Positions 26,850 through 36,611 are shown, numbered from the stretch's first letter. The stretch is 64,000 bases of DNA from Parabacteroides sp. (GCA_017481945.1 JAFUOJ010000009.1:141553-205552), one strand, 5' to 3'. Notes: generated by a model from the sequence alone, not told the origin. Numbers and translations are program-made.

Positions 26850-27827
26850 TTAATTAAACTCATTTTCAATAATTTCAGTTAGCACATTTTTGATATCTAA
26901 CTCGGCTGCACGAACCTGTTGCGGGATAAAGCTGGTTGCAGTCATACCAGGTGTAGTATTAATTTCAAGCAGCTTAGGTTCACCATCTGCCGGAATAATA
27001 TAGTCTACACGAATTAATCCCTTTGCTCCCAATATATCATAGATTCTTGATGTCTCACGTTGTATCTTTTCGGTAAGTTCAACAGAAATACGAGCAGGTG
27101 TAATTTCTTGAACTTGTCCATTATACTTTGCATCGAAATCAAAAAACTCATTATCTGTAACAACTTCAGTAACAGGAAAAACAACCTCCTTCTTCGCAGT
27201 CTTATAACATCCGCAAGTCACCTCTGTCCCGTCAATAAAACTTTCAATAACAACTTCTTTTCCCTCTTCAAAAGCTTTAGCTATAGCAGGTTGTAAAGCT
27301 GAAAGTTCTTTTACTTTTGTTACCCCAAAACTACTTCCTCCATCATTTGGCTTTACAAAGACAGGAAGACCTAAGCGATTGAGGACTTCTTCCTCTGCAA
27401 CTGTTTGCCCTTTAAATAAATGAATAGACTCAGCTATCTTTACACCAAAATCTTTTAAGTAATGATTACAAGCATATTTATTAAAAGTCAATGCACTTAC
27501 AAACATTCCACAAGAAGAATAAGGCATTTCAATCATATCAAAATAACCCTGCAAACGACCATCTTCTCCAGGTGTTCCATGAATCGTAATATACGCAAAA
27601 TCAAAATGTCTTACTTGACCATCTTCATGAAAACTAAAATCATTCTTATCTATCGGTGTATATTCCCCGTTGGGAAGTTTCACAGCCCACTCACCTTTTT
27701 TTACGAGGGCAATATATACATTATATTTCTCTTTATCAAGAAAAGAATAAATTCCTTCCGCACTTTTTAATGAAACAATGACTTCAGAGGAATCACCTCC
27801 GGCTACTATAACAATATTCTTTTTCAT
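26850..27827 (-). CDS. ddl: D-alanine--D-alanine ligase
   Basis: A 325-residue ATP-grasp enzyme that joins two D-alanines for peptidoglycan synthesis. Conserved blocks: TIHGTPGEDGRLQGYFDMI (N-terminal, near 85), the glycine-rich loop KPNDGGSSFGV (near 160), and the metal-binding LLEINTTPGMTATSFIPQQV near the C-terminus. Length is standard. It lies 2 nt after a pseudouridine synthase gene in a minus-strand operon PASTA-rluD-ddl-acyltransferase. Confidence 0.97.
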   Translation of the reverse strand: MKKNIVIVAGGDSSEVIVSLKSAEGIYSFLDKEKYNVYIALVKKGEWAVKLPNGEYTPIDKNDFSFHEDGQVRHFDFAYITIHGTPGEDGRLQGYFDMIEMPYSSCGMFVSALTFNKYACNHYLKDFGVKIAESIHLFKGQTVAEEEVLNRLGLPVFVKPNDGGSSFGVTKVKELSALQPAIAKAFEEGKEVVIESFIDGTEVTCGCYKTAKKEVVFPVTEVVTDNEFFDFDAKYNGQVQEITPARISVELTEKIQRETSRIYDILGAKGLIRVDYIIPADGEPKLLEINTTPGMTATSFIPQQVRAAELDIKNVLTEIIENEFN

Positions 27828-27829
27828 TT

Positions 27830-28909
27830 TTATAGTTCTTTAGTATTTGCATATACTCGCCACTTATCAATCAAGGCTGTCATATCTGCAGGAATTTCAG
27901 AATCAAAAAACATTTCTACCCCTGTCGTTGGGTGTACAAAACCTAACGTTTTAGCATGTAAAGCCTGTCTTGGACAAATAGCGAAACAATTCTCTACAAA
28001 CTGTTTATATTTAGAAGATGTTGTTCCTTTTAATATTTCATTACCACCGTACCGCTCATCATTAAATAATGTATGTCCAATATATTTCATATGAACACGT
28101 ATTTGATGAGTACGTCCGGTTTCTAAACGACATTTTACCAACGTAACATATCCCAATCTCTCCAATACAGAATAATGTGTAACAGCTGTTTTTCCTTGAT
28201 CACCTTCTGGAAATACAGTCATCTGCATACGATCACGAGGATTTCGAGCAATATTACCTTCTATACGTCCCTCGTCTTCACGCACATTACCCCACACTAA
28301 AGCACGATATTCACGTTTAGTCGTCTTATGAAAAAATTGCAAACTAAGATTTGCTTTGGCTTCTGGCTTTTTAGCGACGACCAATAATCCAGAAGTATCT
28401 TTATCAATCCGATGAACGAGTCCCAACGCTGGATCATTTGGATCATAAGTAGGATCATCTTTTAAATACCAAGCAAGAGCATTCACTAATGTTCCCGTAT
28501 AATTTCCATGTCCAGGATGTACAACCAAACCTGCTGGTTTGTTTACTACTAGCAAGTCTTCATCTTCATACACTATTTTTATAGGAATATTTTCAGGATG
28601 GATTTCAAATGTACGAGGAGGACGCGTCATCATAATAGTCACAACATCCTCTGGTTTTACCCGATAATTACTTTTCACCGGTTTACCATTCGCCATGATA
28701 CAACCTGCTTGAGCTGCTGATTGTATTCTATTTCTTGTTGCTCCCACCATACGATCAACAAGAAATTTATCTACACGCAACAACGATTGTCCGCGATCTG
28801 CAACGAAGCGGAAATGTTCATACAGTTGAGGAGCTTTATCATCTCCCTCTTCCGGTTGCAACAGGTCATCTACCTGTTCATCATCCATTTCGTCAAAAAA
28901 CTCATCCAT
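27830..28909 (-). CDS. rluD: 23S rRNA pseudouridine synthase, RluD type
   Basis: A 359-residue RluA/RluD-family enzyme. An N-terminal S4 RNA-binding domain (SLLRVDKFLVDRMVGATRNR, residues 37-100) precedes the catalytic domain. The active-site Asp is in HRIDKDTSGLLVVAK (near residue 165), and GRTHQIRVHMKYIGH is the second signature. A 30-residue acidic N-terminal tail (MDEFFDEMDDEQ) is added. By family it modifies helix 69 of 23S rRNA; the exact site cannot be read from sequence. It lies 2 nt after the PASTA gene and 2 nt before ddl. Confidence 0.93.
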   Translation of the reverse strand: MDEFFDEMDDEQVDDLLQPEEGDDKAPQLYEHFRFVADRGQSLLRVDKFLVDRMVGATRNRIQSAAQAGCIMANGKPVKSNYRVKPEDVVTIMMTRPPRTFEIHPENIPIKIVYEDEDLLVVNKPAGLVVHPGHGNYTGTLVNALAWYLKDDPTYDPNDPALGLVHRIDKDTSGLLVVAKKPEAKANLSLQFFHKTTKREYRALVWGNVREDEGRIEGNIARNPRDRMQMTVFPEGDQGKTAVTHYSVLERLGYVTLVKCRLETGRTHQIRVHMKYIGHTLFNDERYGGNEILKGTTSSKYKQFVENCFAICPRQALHAKTLGFVHPTTGVEMFFDSEIPADMTALIDKWRVYANTKEL

Positions 28910-28911
28910 AG

Positions 28912-29532
28912 TTAAAACCAGTTTTCAACGTCACTATTCAATGACTCTATCGGAGTATTTTCATCTGGAAGTCCTAACGAATCCGTAGGCAATTCATCCT
29001 CACCACTACTCACTTTTAACACTAATGGAGCAGTTAATGGGACATGTTCTCCTTTTTCTAAAACACGTCCACGCAACTCAACCGCAATCGCTAAATCTTT
29101 ATAATCGCCAGGTACATACTCAATCTCTATCTTTTCAAATCCACAAGCTCGAAGAATCGCATACGCCTGTCGGAATGAAAGATCTTCCACTTCAGGCACA
29201 GCTGCCATCTGAGAAGTAAGTGCATTTACCGTAACGAATACGATACGTCCCTCTTTTACTTTCGAACCAGCCATTGGAACTAATTCTACAACAGCTCCCG
29301 GCTTTACACTTTTCGAAAAAACAGAGTCAATCACATTATAGCGTAAATTATTACTCTTAAAAAATTCTGCAGCTTCCTCAATACCTAATCCTTTGACATC
29401 CGGAACTACAACAGCCTCATTATGACGTGTATACACATCAAGCCATTTCAATGTTCCATACATCAAAGCACATACCACGACTATAGCTAACAATAAATTT
29501 AAGACATACGGATTTTTTAAAAAACCTTTCAT
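28912..29532 (-). CDS. PASTA-domain membrane protein
   Basis: A 206-residue protein with one N-terminal membrane helix (about residues 9-28) and two to three PASTA modules: VVPDVKGLGIEEAAEFFKSN, then VPEVEDLSFRQAYAILRACG, then a shorter end module. PASTA domains bind muropeptides or beta-lactams and usually sit on wall-sensing kinases or penicillin-binding proteins; here no enzymatic domain is attached. It heads the rluD-ddl operon, which fits a link to peptidoglycan synthesis. Confidence 0.88.
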   Translation of the reverse strand: MKGFLKNPYVLNLLLAIVVVCALMYGTLKWLDVYTRHNEAVVVPDVKGLGIEEAAEFFKSNNLRYNVIDSVFSKSVKPGAVVELVPMAGSKVKEGRIVFVTVNALTSQMAAVPEVEDLSFRQAYAILRACGFEKIEIEYVPGDYKDLAIAVELRGRVLEKGEHVPLTAPLVLKVSSGEDELPTDSLGLPDENTPIESLNSDVENWF

Positions 29533-29585
29533 TTCTATCTCATATTTATAGTGAGTTCAAAAATAGAAAACAATGCCTTTAAAAC

Positions 29586-29627
29586 AAAGAAAGTAAAGGC
29601 TTTTTAATAAAAACCTTTACTTTCTTT
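29586..29627 (-). terminator. Terminator after rpmH
   Basis: AAAGAAAGTAAAGG (29586-29599) pairs with CCTTTACTTTCTTT (29614-29627) around a 14-nt A/T-rich loop. It lies 21 nt downstream of the rpmH stop on the minus strand, and is also upstream of the PASTA operon, so it isolates rpmH. Confidence 0.82.
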
Positions 29628-29648
29628 ATGAAAATCAAACGGAATGAA

Positions 29649-29801
29649 TTATCCGTTGTATTCGTCAGAAACTGTTAACTTAGCTCTACCCTTTGCACGA
29701 CGAGCAGCTAATACTCTACGGCCATTAGCTGTAGCCATTCTTGAACGGAAGCCATGTTTGTTCTTTCTTTTTCGGTTAGACGGTTGGAATGTTCTTTTCA
29801 T
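29649..29801 (-). CDS. rpmH: 50S ribosomal protein L34
   Basis: A 50-residue basic protein that reads [20 protein letters not shown] and then [18 protein letters not shown], the universal L34 sequence. It is part of the large ribosomal subunit. The gene stands alone here with its own promoter and terminator; it is not followed by rnpA as in many bacteria. Identity is certain from the sequence. Confidence 0.98.
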   Translation of the reverse strand: MKRTFQPSNRKRKNKHGFRSRMATANGRRVLAARRAKGRAKLTVSDEYNG

Positions 29802-29849
29802 CTTTCTATATATTATTTATTATTATCTTATTCATACTAATTTGGGCTG

Positions 29850-29880
29850 CAAAGATAAGGCTTTTTTTTATATAAACAAA
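29850..29880 (-). promoter_or_regulatory. Promoter of rpmH
   Basis: On the minus strand TTTG (29877-29880) and TATCTTTG (29850-29857) are separated by 19 nt, a perfect match to the Bacteroidetes consensus (-33 TTTG, -7 TAnnTTTG). Transcription would start near 29843, about 40 nt before the L34 ATG. Confidence 0.82.
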
Positions 29881-29974
29881 GAGTTGACACAAAAAACTTT
29901 AGTAATTTACATCCAATATTCCTCTTCCATTTCCACCATAAAATCCGGCCCAAACTCTCCATAATAAACAGAAA

Positions 29975-30934
29975 TTAATAAATTCCTCCCTTATACATAT
30001 TATCAAAATTCGTATGTTGTCCTTCCAAACGTTGTGCTTCATCACCTGTAGGATTCAATTCAATAGATTTTTTTAAATCCTCAAAAGCACCCTCTTTATC
30101 TCCTTTCAAATTCTTAGCACGACCACGTTCCGCATAAGCCTTTCCAAAATCAGGTTTTAACTCTATGACTTCATCCAAAAATGAAATAGCTTCCTCTAAA
30201 CGATTTTGAGAAATCAACAATTTCCCAATTTCCACATTAGCTTCTTCACTAAAAGGATTTAATTCAAGCGTATTCTGATAATCAGCCATAGCCACATCTA
30301 AATTACCTAAAGCTTCTTGAATGTGCCCTCTTAATAAATACGAAGTTTCCTCTTCGGGAGCTAAAAGAACTGCTTTTTCAGCATCAGGAAGTGCCTCAAC
30401 GGCCTGCCCCATTTGTAATAAAATTCGAGCACGTACTAAATAAGCGTCTGTAAAGTCATCTTTTAATGTAATTGCTTTCGTCAAATCTGCAAGTGCACCA
30501 AATAAATCATTTAAAGCAACCTTTGCTTTTCCCCTTAAAAACCAAGCTAAATGATTCGATTCTTCCAAATCAATCACATGTTGACAGTCCGCAATAACAT
30601 CTCCATCCCGATCTAACATAAACAATGTATTGATACGCAACAAACGGGCCTGAATATGATCTGGTTTTAAACTAATCATCCGATTTAAGACATCAAGAGC
30701 TTCATCCAACTTATTGGCAGCTGTATAAGCGGAGACTAAATAGGTTTGAGTTTCAAAATCCTCCTGCAAATCCAAGGCTCCAACGAAACATTTAATTGCA
30801 TAAGCTAATTTCCCAATTTTTAATGCTCGAACACCATCGTACTTTAAGACATCAAACTTTTTTTGGTTGTCCTTTTCTTCTCCTAATTCCTCTGATTTAG
30901 AAGAAGAGAATAGTGATTTAAAGAAATTTCCCAT
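29975..30934 (-). CDS. Tetratricopeptide repeat protein
   Basis: A 319-residue soluble protein. The start at 30934 (MGNFFKSLFSSSK) is preferred to one 11 codons upstream that has no sensible leader. From about residue 40 to the end there are seven to eight TPR units of 34 residues (for example AIKCFVGALDLQEDFETQTY and AMADYQNTLELNPFSEEANV). No signal peptide. A TATCTTTG -7 word lies upstream at 30965-30972 on the minus strand. TPR arrays bind partner proteins; the partner is unknown. Confidence 0.88.
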   Translation of the reverse strand: MGNFFKSLFSSSKSEELGEEKDNQKKFDVLKYDGVRALKIGKLAYAIKCFVGALDLQEDFETQTYLVSAYTAANKLDEALDVLNRMISLKPDHIQARLLRINTLFMLDRDGDVIADCQHVIDLEESNHLAWFLRGKAKVALNDLFGALADLTKAITLKDDFTDAYLVRARILLQMGQAVEALPDAEKAVLLAPEEETSYLLRGHIQEALGNLDVAMADYQNTLELNPFSEEANVEIGKLLISQNRLEEAISFLDEVIELKPDFGKAYAERGRAKNLKGDKEGAFEDLKKSIELNPTGDEAQRLEGQHTNFDNMYKGGIY

Positions 30935-31040
30935 ATTTTTATTACAAACTATTGTTTTTAGCAGCAAAGATACGAAAAGTCATAATCTATTTATATTTTT
31001 TAGGAAGAATCAGAATTCAATTTTCAAGGCTTTTTCTAAT

Positions 31041-31074
31041 TTTGTAGCATAAATATATAACTTGGGTAGGTTTG
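31041..31074 (+). promoter_or_regulatory. Probable promoter of oadGAB
   Basis: TTTG (31041-31044) and TAGGTTTG (31067-31074) match the -33 and -7 consensus with a 22-nt spacer, one longer than usual. Transcription would begin near 31081, leaving a leader of about 38 nt before oadG. Confidence 0.6.
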
Positions 31075-31118
31075 TGCCAGCCTCTTAAAAACACAAACTT
31101 AACTATCAATTTAAGATT

Positions 31119-31400
31119 ATGGAAAATTTAGAGATCGGACTTTTATTAATGGTGGTAGGAATGACTACCGTCTTTGCCATTCTTTTGATTGTTATTTATC
31201 TGGGAAAGGCTTTAATTGTATTAGTAAACAAATATATACCGGAAGAGATAGTAGTAAAAAAACAGGTAACTTCACAAAAAGTTACAGGACAAACTACCTC
31301 AACTACAAGTATAACAAACCAAACAACAGCTGCTATAGTATCAGCTGTTAGTATGGTAACAGCTGGTCAAGGAAAGGTTATCAAAATTGAAAAAATATAA
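31119..31400 (+). CDS. oadG: Sodium-pumping decarboxylase gamma subunit (OadG family)
   Basis: A 93-residue protein with one N-terminal membrane helix (residues 6-30, IGLLLMVVGMTTVFAILLIV). A C-terminal tail rich in Thr, Ser, Gln and Val (QTTSTTSITNQTTAAIVSA) follows. The VVGMTTVFxxL block is the OadG signature. The gamma subunit anchors the biotin-carrying alpha subunit to the membrane beta subunit. It is followed 17 nt later by the alpha subunit gene. Confidence 0.9.
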   Translation: MENLEIGLLLMVVGMTTVFAILLIVIYLGKALIVLVNKYIPEEIVVKKQVTSQKVTGQTTSTTSITNQTTAAIVSAVSMVTAGQGKVIKIEKI

Positions 31401-31417
31401 AAGGTATAATAAAGATT

Positions 31418-33313
31418 ATGAAGAGAGAAATCAAATTTAGTTTGGTCTTCCGGGATATGTGGCAATCTGCAGGAAAATATGTCCCTACAGTTGACCAACT
31501 AACCCGGGTAGCTCCTGCAATTATTGAAATGGGATGTTTCGCCCGAGTAGAGACCAATGGCGGAGGGTTTGAACAGGTAAATTTATTATTTGGTGAGAAC
31601 CCAAATAAAGCCGTACGTGAATGGACAAAACCATTTCACGAAGCAGGTATACAGACACACATGTTAGACAGAGCATTGAATGGATTACGTATGAGTCCTG
31701 TTCCAGATGATGTTCGTCAGTTATTTTATCAAGTAAAAAAAGCACAAGGGACAGATATTGCTCGTACATTTTGTGGTTTGAATGATATTCGGAACATTGC
31801 TCCTTCTATAAAATATGCAAAAGCAGCAGGTATGATTTCACAATGTTCATTATGTATCACTCATTCTCCGATCCATACGGTTGAATACTATACTAAAATG
31901 GCTATGGAGTTGATTGATTTAGGAGCAGACGAAATCTGTATTAAAGATATGGCAGGCATTGGGCGTCCCCATTCATTAGGTTTAATTGTAAAAAACATCA
32001 AAGAAAAACATCCTGAAATACCAATACAATATCATAGTCATGCAGGTCCCGGATTTAACGTAGCTTCTATTTTAGAAGTATGTAATGCAGGTTGTGATTA
32101 TATCGACGTAGGTATGGAACCTCTATCATGGGGAACAGGTCATGCCGATCTATTAACAGTACAAGCCATGTTAAAAGACGCAGGGTATCAAGTTCCTGAA
32201 ATTAACATGGAAGCATACATGAAAGTCCGTGGATTAATACAAGAATTTATGGATGATTTCTTAAGTTTATATATTAGTCCTAAGAATCGTTTAATGAACT
32301 CCTTATTGATTGGTCCAGGATTACCAGGCGGTATGATGGGTAGTTTGATGGCTGATTTAGAAAAGAATTTAGAGACAATCAACAAAAATAATATTAAGAA
32401 CAACAAACCACTTATGACACAAGATCAATTGTTAATTAAGTTGTTTGATGAGGTAGCTTATGTTTGGCCACGTGTAGGATATCCTCCATTAGTAACACCA
32501 TTTAGCCAATACGTCAAAAATTTGGCTCTCATGAACGTTATGCAAATGGAAAAAGGGAAAGCTCGCTGGAGTATGATTGCAGACGATATTTGGGATATGA
32601 TTTTAGGAAAAGCTGGTCGTCTTCCTGGACCATTGGCCCCAGAAATTATTGAAAAAGCGAAAATTGAAGGTCGTAAATTCTTTGAAGGAAATCCACAAGA
32701 TAATTACCCAGATGCTCTTGATAAATATCGTAAATTAATGAATGAGAAGCAATGGGAAACAGGAGAAGATGACGAAGAACTATTTGAATATGCTATGCAT
32801 CCTGCACAATATGAAGCCTATCGTTCAGGCAAAGCAAAAGTAGAATTTAAAATAGATGTTGCTAAAAGAAAAGCAGAAAAGCAGTCCAATACTCAACCAG
32901 TGGTAACAGCAGCAAATACAACAGTAGCAATGCCTACCACTCCGCAAGTCATGACTGTTGATGTCAATGGACAAGCATTCAGAGTTACTGTTGCTTTTGG
33001 AGATACAACAAACACCGCAACAGAAAAACCGACAACACCTACTTCCACTCCAGTAACCAACACCATTCCTACAGGAGGAGAAGGGAAAGAAGTCCTTTCC
33101 CCGTTAGAAGGTAAATTCTTTTTAGTAAAAGGGACATCTGACATACCAGTTAAAGTTGGTGACACAATAAAAGAGGGAGATATTCTTTGCTACGTAGAAG
33201 CGATGAAAACATATAATGCTGTACGTGCAGAATTTAGTGGAACTATTACATCTATTTGTTATTCTTCCGGAGACACTGTTTCTGAAGATGACATACTAAT
33301 GATAATCCAATAA
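31418..33313 (+). CDS. oadA: Oxaloacetate decarboxylase alpha subunit (carboxyltransferase and biotin carrier)
   Basis: A 631-residue fusion. Residues 1-480 are the carboxyltransferase TIM barrel (FRDMWQSAGKYVPTVDQLTR; metal ligands in HYHSHAGPG-like QYHSHAGPGFN). A Thr/Pro-rich linker follows (about 490-560), then a biotinyl domain with the lysine in EAMKTYN (Lys597). Most biotin domains read EAMKM, so the Thr is a variation. It transfers the carboxyl group from oxaloacetate (or a related acid) to biotin. Overlaps oadB by 1 nt. A pyruvate or methylmalonyl-CoA related substrate cannot be excluded. Confidence 0.9.
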   Translation: MKREIKFSLVFRDMWQSAGKYVPTVDQLTRVAPAIIEMGCFARVETNGGGFEQVNLLFGENPNKAVREWTKPFHEAGIQTHMLDRALNGLRMSPVPDDVRQLFYQVKKAQGTDIARTFCGLNDIRNIAPSIKYAKAAGMISQCSLCITHSPIHTVEYYTKMAMELIDLGADEICIKDMAGIGRPHSLGLIVKNIKEKHPEIPIQYHSHAGPGFNVASILEVCNAGCDYIDVGMEPLSWGTGHADLLTVQAMLKDAGYQVPEINMEAYMKVRGLIQEFMDDFLSLYISPKNRLMNSLLIGPGLPGGMMGSLMADLEKNLETINKNNIKNNKPLMTQDQLLIKLFDEVAYVWPRVGYPPLVTPFSQYVKNLALMNVMQMEKGKARWSMIADDIWDMILGKAGRLPGPLAPEIIEKAKIEGRKFFEGNPQDNYPDALDKYRKLMNEKQWETGEDDEELFEYAMHPAQYEAYRSGKAKVEFKIDVAKRKAEKQSNTQPVVTAANTTVAMPTTPQVMTVDVNGQAFRVTVAFGDTTNTATEKPTTPTSTPVTNTIPTGGEGKEVLSPLEGKFFLVKGTSDIPVKVGDTIKEGDILCYVEAMKTYNAVRAEFSGTITSICYSSGDTVSEDDILMIIQ

Positions 33314-34548
33314 TGAAAGAAATATTTCAAAATCTGTATGAGATGACTGCGTTCAGCAATATAGTTGCTGAACCGCAGTTTCTAATAATGTATGCAATAG
33401 CGTTTATATTGCTTTATTTAGGTATAAAAAAAGAATATGAACCATTATTACTCGTTCCTATTGCTTTCGGAGTCTTACTAGCGAATTTCCCAGGAGGAGA
33501 AATGGGGGTTATTCAAGCAGATGAGAATGGGATGGTAAACATACATGGTGTTATGAAGAACATTTGGGAAATGCCATTACATGACATTGCGCATGAATTA
33601 GGTATAATGAACTTCATTTACTATATGTTAATAAAAACTGGTTTTCTTCCACCTGTTATTTTCATGGGAGTTGGAGCTTTGACAGACTTCGGTCCTATGT
33701 TAAGAAACTTACGTTTATCCATATTTGGGGCAGCTGCACAATTAGGTATTTTTACTGTATTGTTAGTTGCTATCCTTATGGGATTTACTCCAAAAGAAGC
33801 AGCAGCTTTAGGTATTATTGGAGGAGCAGATGGACCTACAGCTATATTTACAACCATCAAATTAGCACCTCACCTATTAGGACCGATCGCCATAGCCGCC
33901 TATTCATACATGGCCTTAGTACCAGTAATCATTCCATTAGTAGTAAGATTACTCTGTTCAAAAAAAGAACTCAGTATAAATATGAAAGAACAGGAGAAAA
34001 AGTATCCTTCTACTCTGGAAATTAAGAATCTGCGAACTCTCAAAATTATATTTCCAATTGTTGTAACCACTGTTGTTGCTTTATTTGTACCAAGTGCAGT
34101 ACCTTTGATTGGAATGTTAATGTTTGGCAACTTAGTAAAAGAGATTGGGTCAAACACTTCTCGTTTATTTGACGCTGCTTCAAATAGTATCATGAATGCA
34201 GCTACTATTTTCCTGGGTTTATCAGTAGGTGCAACAATGACTGCTGAAGCATTCCTCAATTTTACTACAATCGGAATCGTAATCGGTGGTTTTTTAGCAT
34301 TTGCTCTTTCGATTGCTGGAGGAATTCTTTTTGTTAAGTTATTCAATCTTTTCACAAAGAAAAAGATCAATCCACTTATTGGAGCCACCGGGCTTAGTGC
34401 TGTACCAATGGCTTCTCGCGTAGCAAACGATATTGCATTAAAATATGATCCTAAAAACCATGTACTTCAGTATTGTATGGCAAGTAATATTTCTGGTGTA
34501 ATTGGATCTGCTGTTGCAGCAGGAATTCTTATTTCATTTTTAGGGTAA
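33313..34548 (+). CDS. oadB: Sodium-translocating decarboxylase beta subunit
   Basis: A 411-residue polytopic membrane protein of about nine to eleven helices that decarboxylates carboxybiotin and pumps sodium outward. The signature GIIGGADGPTAIFTT (near residue 180) contains the ion-binding Asp, and the C-terminal ASNISGVIGSAVAAG is also conserved. Together with the gamma and alpha subunits it forms a primary sodium pump. It is the last gene of the operon, closed by a strong terminator. Confidence 0.95.
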   Translation: MKEIFQNLYEMTAFSNIVAEPQFLIMYAIAFILLYLGIKKEYEPLLLVPIAFGVLLANFPGGEMGVIQADENGMVNIHGVMKNIWEMPLHDIAHELGIMNFIYYMLIKTGFLPPVIFMGVGALTDFGPMLRNLRLSIFGAAAQLGIFTVLLVAILMGFTPKEAAALGIIGGADGPTAIFTTIKLAPHLLGPIAIAAYSYMALVPVIIPLVVRLLCSKKELSINMKEQEKKYPSTLEIKNLRTLKIIFPIVVTTVVALFVPSAVPLIGMLMFGNLVKEIGSNTSRLFDAASNSIMNAATIFLGLSVGATMTAEAFLNFTTIGIVIGGFLAFALSIAGGILFVKLFNLFTKKKINPLIGATGLSAVPMASRVANDIALKYDPKNHVLQYCMASNISGVIGSAVAAGILISFLG

Positions 34549-34558
34549 AGTTTAAATT

Positions 34559-34617
34559 ATAAGAAAAAGCAATTGACGAATAGGGCTAAAATGCTATTGT
34601 CAATTGCTTTTTCTTAT
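34559..34617 (+). terminator. Terminator of oadGAB
   Basis: ATAAGAAAAAGCAATTGAC (34559-34577) pairs perfectly with GTCAATTGCTTTTTCTTAT (34599-34617), with an additional AATAG/CTATT inside the loop. The right arm carries the T run. It follows the oadB stop by 10 nt. Confidence 0.9.
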
Positions 34618-34725
34618 TTTCCAATGAAAATATTCTGCTTTTAAATATTGTTATCCCAAAATATTTACTTTAATTTGTGATTTAATACGGGATAACATTT
34701 ATCCTTTTCTTAAATGCGATTGAAT

Positions 34726-36570
34726 ATGATGGACACTCACGAAACTAATTTGCCTGTTGAAGAAAATGGTAAATTGGAAGAAACTAAAGCTCAGGTTACA
34801 ACACCGGAAAACACGGTAGAAACAACCGAAACTGCAACAGAAGAAGTTGCTGTCGTTACAGGGAAATTATCAAAAGAAGAAATTCTTGAAAAGTTAACCA
34901 GTTTGGTTGAAGCTACAACTACAGACGCAATTCGTAACGAAGTAGAAGTTCTCAAACAAACTTATTACAAAATCCACCGGAATGAAGTGGACGAATTGAA
35001 AAAAGCATTCCTTGAAAACGGTGGTGAAGAAAAGGATTTCATTGTTCCCGAAGATGAAACAGAAAATAAACTAAAAGAGTTATTAACTATTTATAAAGAA
35101 AAGCGAGCTGCTATTCAAGCGGAAGAAGAACGAATAAAAGCAGCAAATTATGCTTTGAAACTTCAATTAATCGATCAATTAAAAGCGTTGACCGAAAGTC
35201 AAGAAGATTTCAATAAACTATATAACAAATTCAAAGAAATACAACAGAAATGGAAAGAGATAAAACTCGTTCCTCAAGAATATGTAAATGATTTATGGAA
35301 AAGCTATCAGATATATAGCGAGAAATTCTATGATATCATTAAAATAAATAATCAATTTAGAGATTATGATTTCAAAAAGAATTTGGAATTAAAAACAGCT
35401 CTTTGCGAAACAGTCGAAAAATTACAAACAGAACCCGATGTTATTTCGGCATTTCATCAATTACAAAAATTACACCAACAATGGCGTGAAATTGGTCCTG
35501 TAGCAAAAGAATTGCGTGAAGATTTATGGGGACGTTTCAAAACAGCTTCAACAGTTATTAACAAACGTCATCAAGATCATTTTGATGTACTAAAAGCAAA
35601 AGAGCAAGATAATTTAGATGCAAAAACAGCAATCTGTGAACAAATAGAAAATATTGATTACACTACTTTAAAATCATTCAAAGATTGGGAAGAAAAGAAT
35701 AAAGAAGTCATCGCTTTACAAGATAAATGGAAAACGATTGGTTTCGCCCCTAAAAAATCAAATGTAAAGATTTTTGAACGCTTCCGTGCGGCTTGTGATG
35801 TCTATTTTACACGTAAAAATGAATTCTACAAAGTTATTAAGGAAGAGATGGAAAAAAATCTCGCCTTAAAAAAAGTACTGTGTGAAAAAGCAGAAGCATT
35901 AAAAGATAGTACCGATTGGAAAAATACTACAGATAAATTAATTGCTTTACAAAAAGAATGGAAAACGATTGGATCGGTAGCTCGCAAACATTCCGACATA
36001 GTATGGAAACGTTTTATCACTGCGTGCGATTACTTCTTCGAGCAAAAAAATAAAAACACGTTTTCTCAGAAAAATGTTGAGCAGACCAACTTAACAGCTA
36101 AGAAAGCTTTAATCGAAGAAATAAAGGCAATAGATGAAGCCGATCACGACAAAGCTCTTGCTTCATTAAAAAAGCTAATGGCTGAATGGAATACAATTGG
36201 ACATGTACCTTTTAAAGATAAGGACAAAATTTACAAAGAATATCACGAAGCAGTTGACAAACAATTTGATCGTCTCAGAATAGATCAAAGTGATCGTAAA
36301 ATGCAAGCGTTCCGTAATAATCTGAACGATCTAAGTAGTGGAGAAAGAGGTAAAGGGAAATTATATAACGAACGAGAAAAATTAGTTCGTATATATGAAC
36401 GTATGAAAAATGAACTTCAAACATACGAAAATAATATAGGCTTTTTAAGTATTTCTTCTAAAGGAGGTGGCGGTCTCTTTAAAGAAATGGAACGTAAAAT
36501 CGAAAAATTAAAAGAAGAGATGGCTCTTACAATTAAAAAGATTGAGGCCATTGATGAAAATCTCGAATAA
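34726..36570 (+). CDS. DUF349 repeat protein
   Basis: A 614-residue soluble, mostly helical, highly charged protein. After an acidic Thr/Glu-rich N-terminus (residues 1-60) there are five to six DUF349 modules, recognisable by W-x-x-IG words: WREIGPVAKE, WKTIGFAPKK, WKTIGSVARK, WNTIGHVPFK. The C-terminal coiled coil begins near 540. The start at 34726 is uncertain by a few codons. DUF349 proteins are widespread in Bacteroidetes; their role is not established. Confidence 0.9.
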   Translation: MMDTHETNLPVEENGKLEETKAQVTTPENTVETTETATEEVAVVTGKLSKEEILEKLTSLVEATTTDAIRNEVEVLKQTYYKIHRNEVDELKKAFLENGGEEKDFIVPEDETENKLKELLTIYKEKRAAIQAEEERIKAANYALKLQLIDQLKALTESQEDFNKLYNKFKEIQQKWKEIKLVPQEYVNDLWKSYQIYSEKFYDIIKINNQFRDYDFKKNLELKTALCETVEKLQTEPDVISAFHQLQKLHQQWREIGPVAKELREDLWGRFKTASTVINKRHQDHFDVLKAKEQDNLDAKTAICEQIENIDYTTLKSFKDWEEKNKEVIALQDKWKTIGFAPKKSNVKIFERFRAACDVYFTRKNEFYKVIKEEMEKNLALKKVLCEKAEALKDSTDWKNTTDKLIALQKEWKTIGSVARKHSDIVWKRFITACDYFFEQKNKNTFSQKNVEQTNLTAKKALIEEIKAIDEADHDKALASLKKLMAEWNTIGHVPFKDKDKIYKEYHEAVDKQFDRLRIDQSDRKMQAFRNNLNDLSSGERGKGKLYNEREKLVRIYERMKNELQTYENNIGFLSISSKGGGGLFKEMERKIEKLKEEMALTIKKIEAIDENLE

Positions 36571-36577
36571 AAACATA

Positions 36578-36611
36578 GATGAAGCCGTCTTTATATAAAG
36601 ACGGCTTCATC
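36578..36611 (+). terminator. Terminator after the DUF349 gene
   Basis: GATGAAGCCGTCTTTA (36578-36593) and TAAAGACGGCTTCATC (36596-36611) form a perfect 16-bp stem with a two-base loop, followed by ACTTTTA. It separates the DUF349 gene from the next gene, which begins only 15 nt later. Confidence 0.88.
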
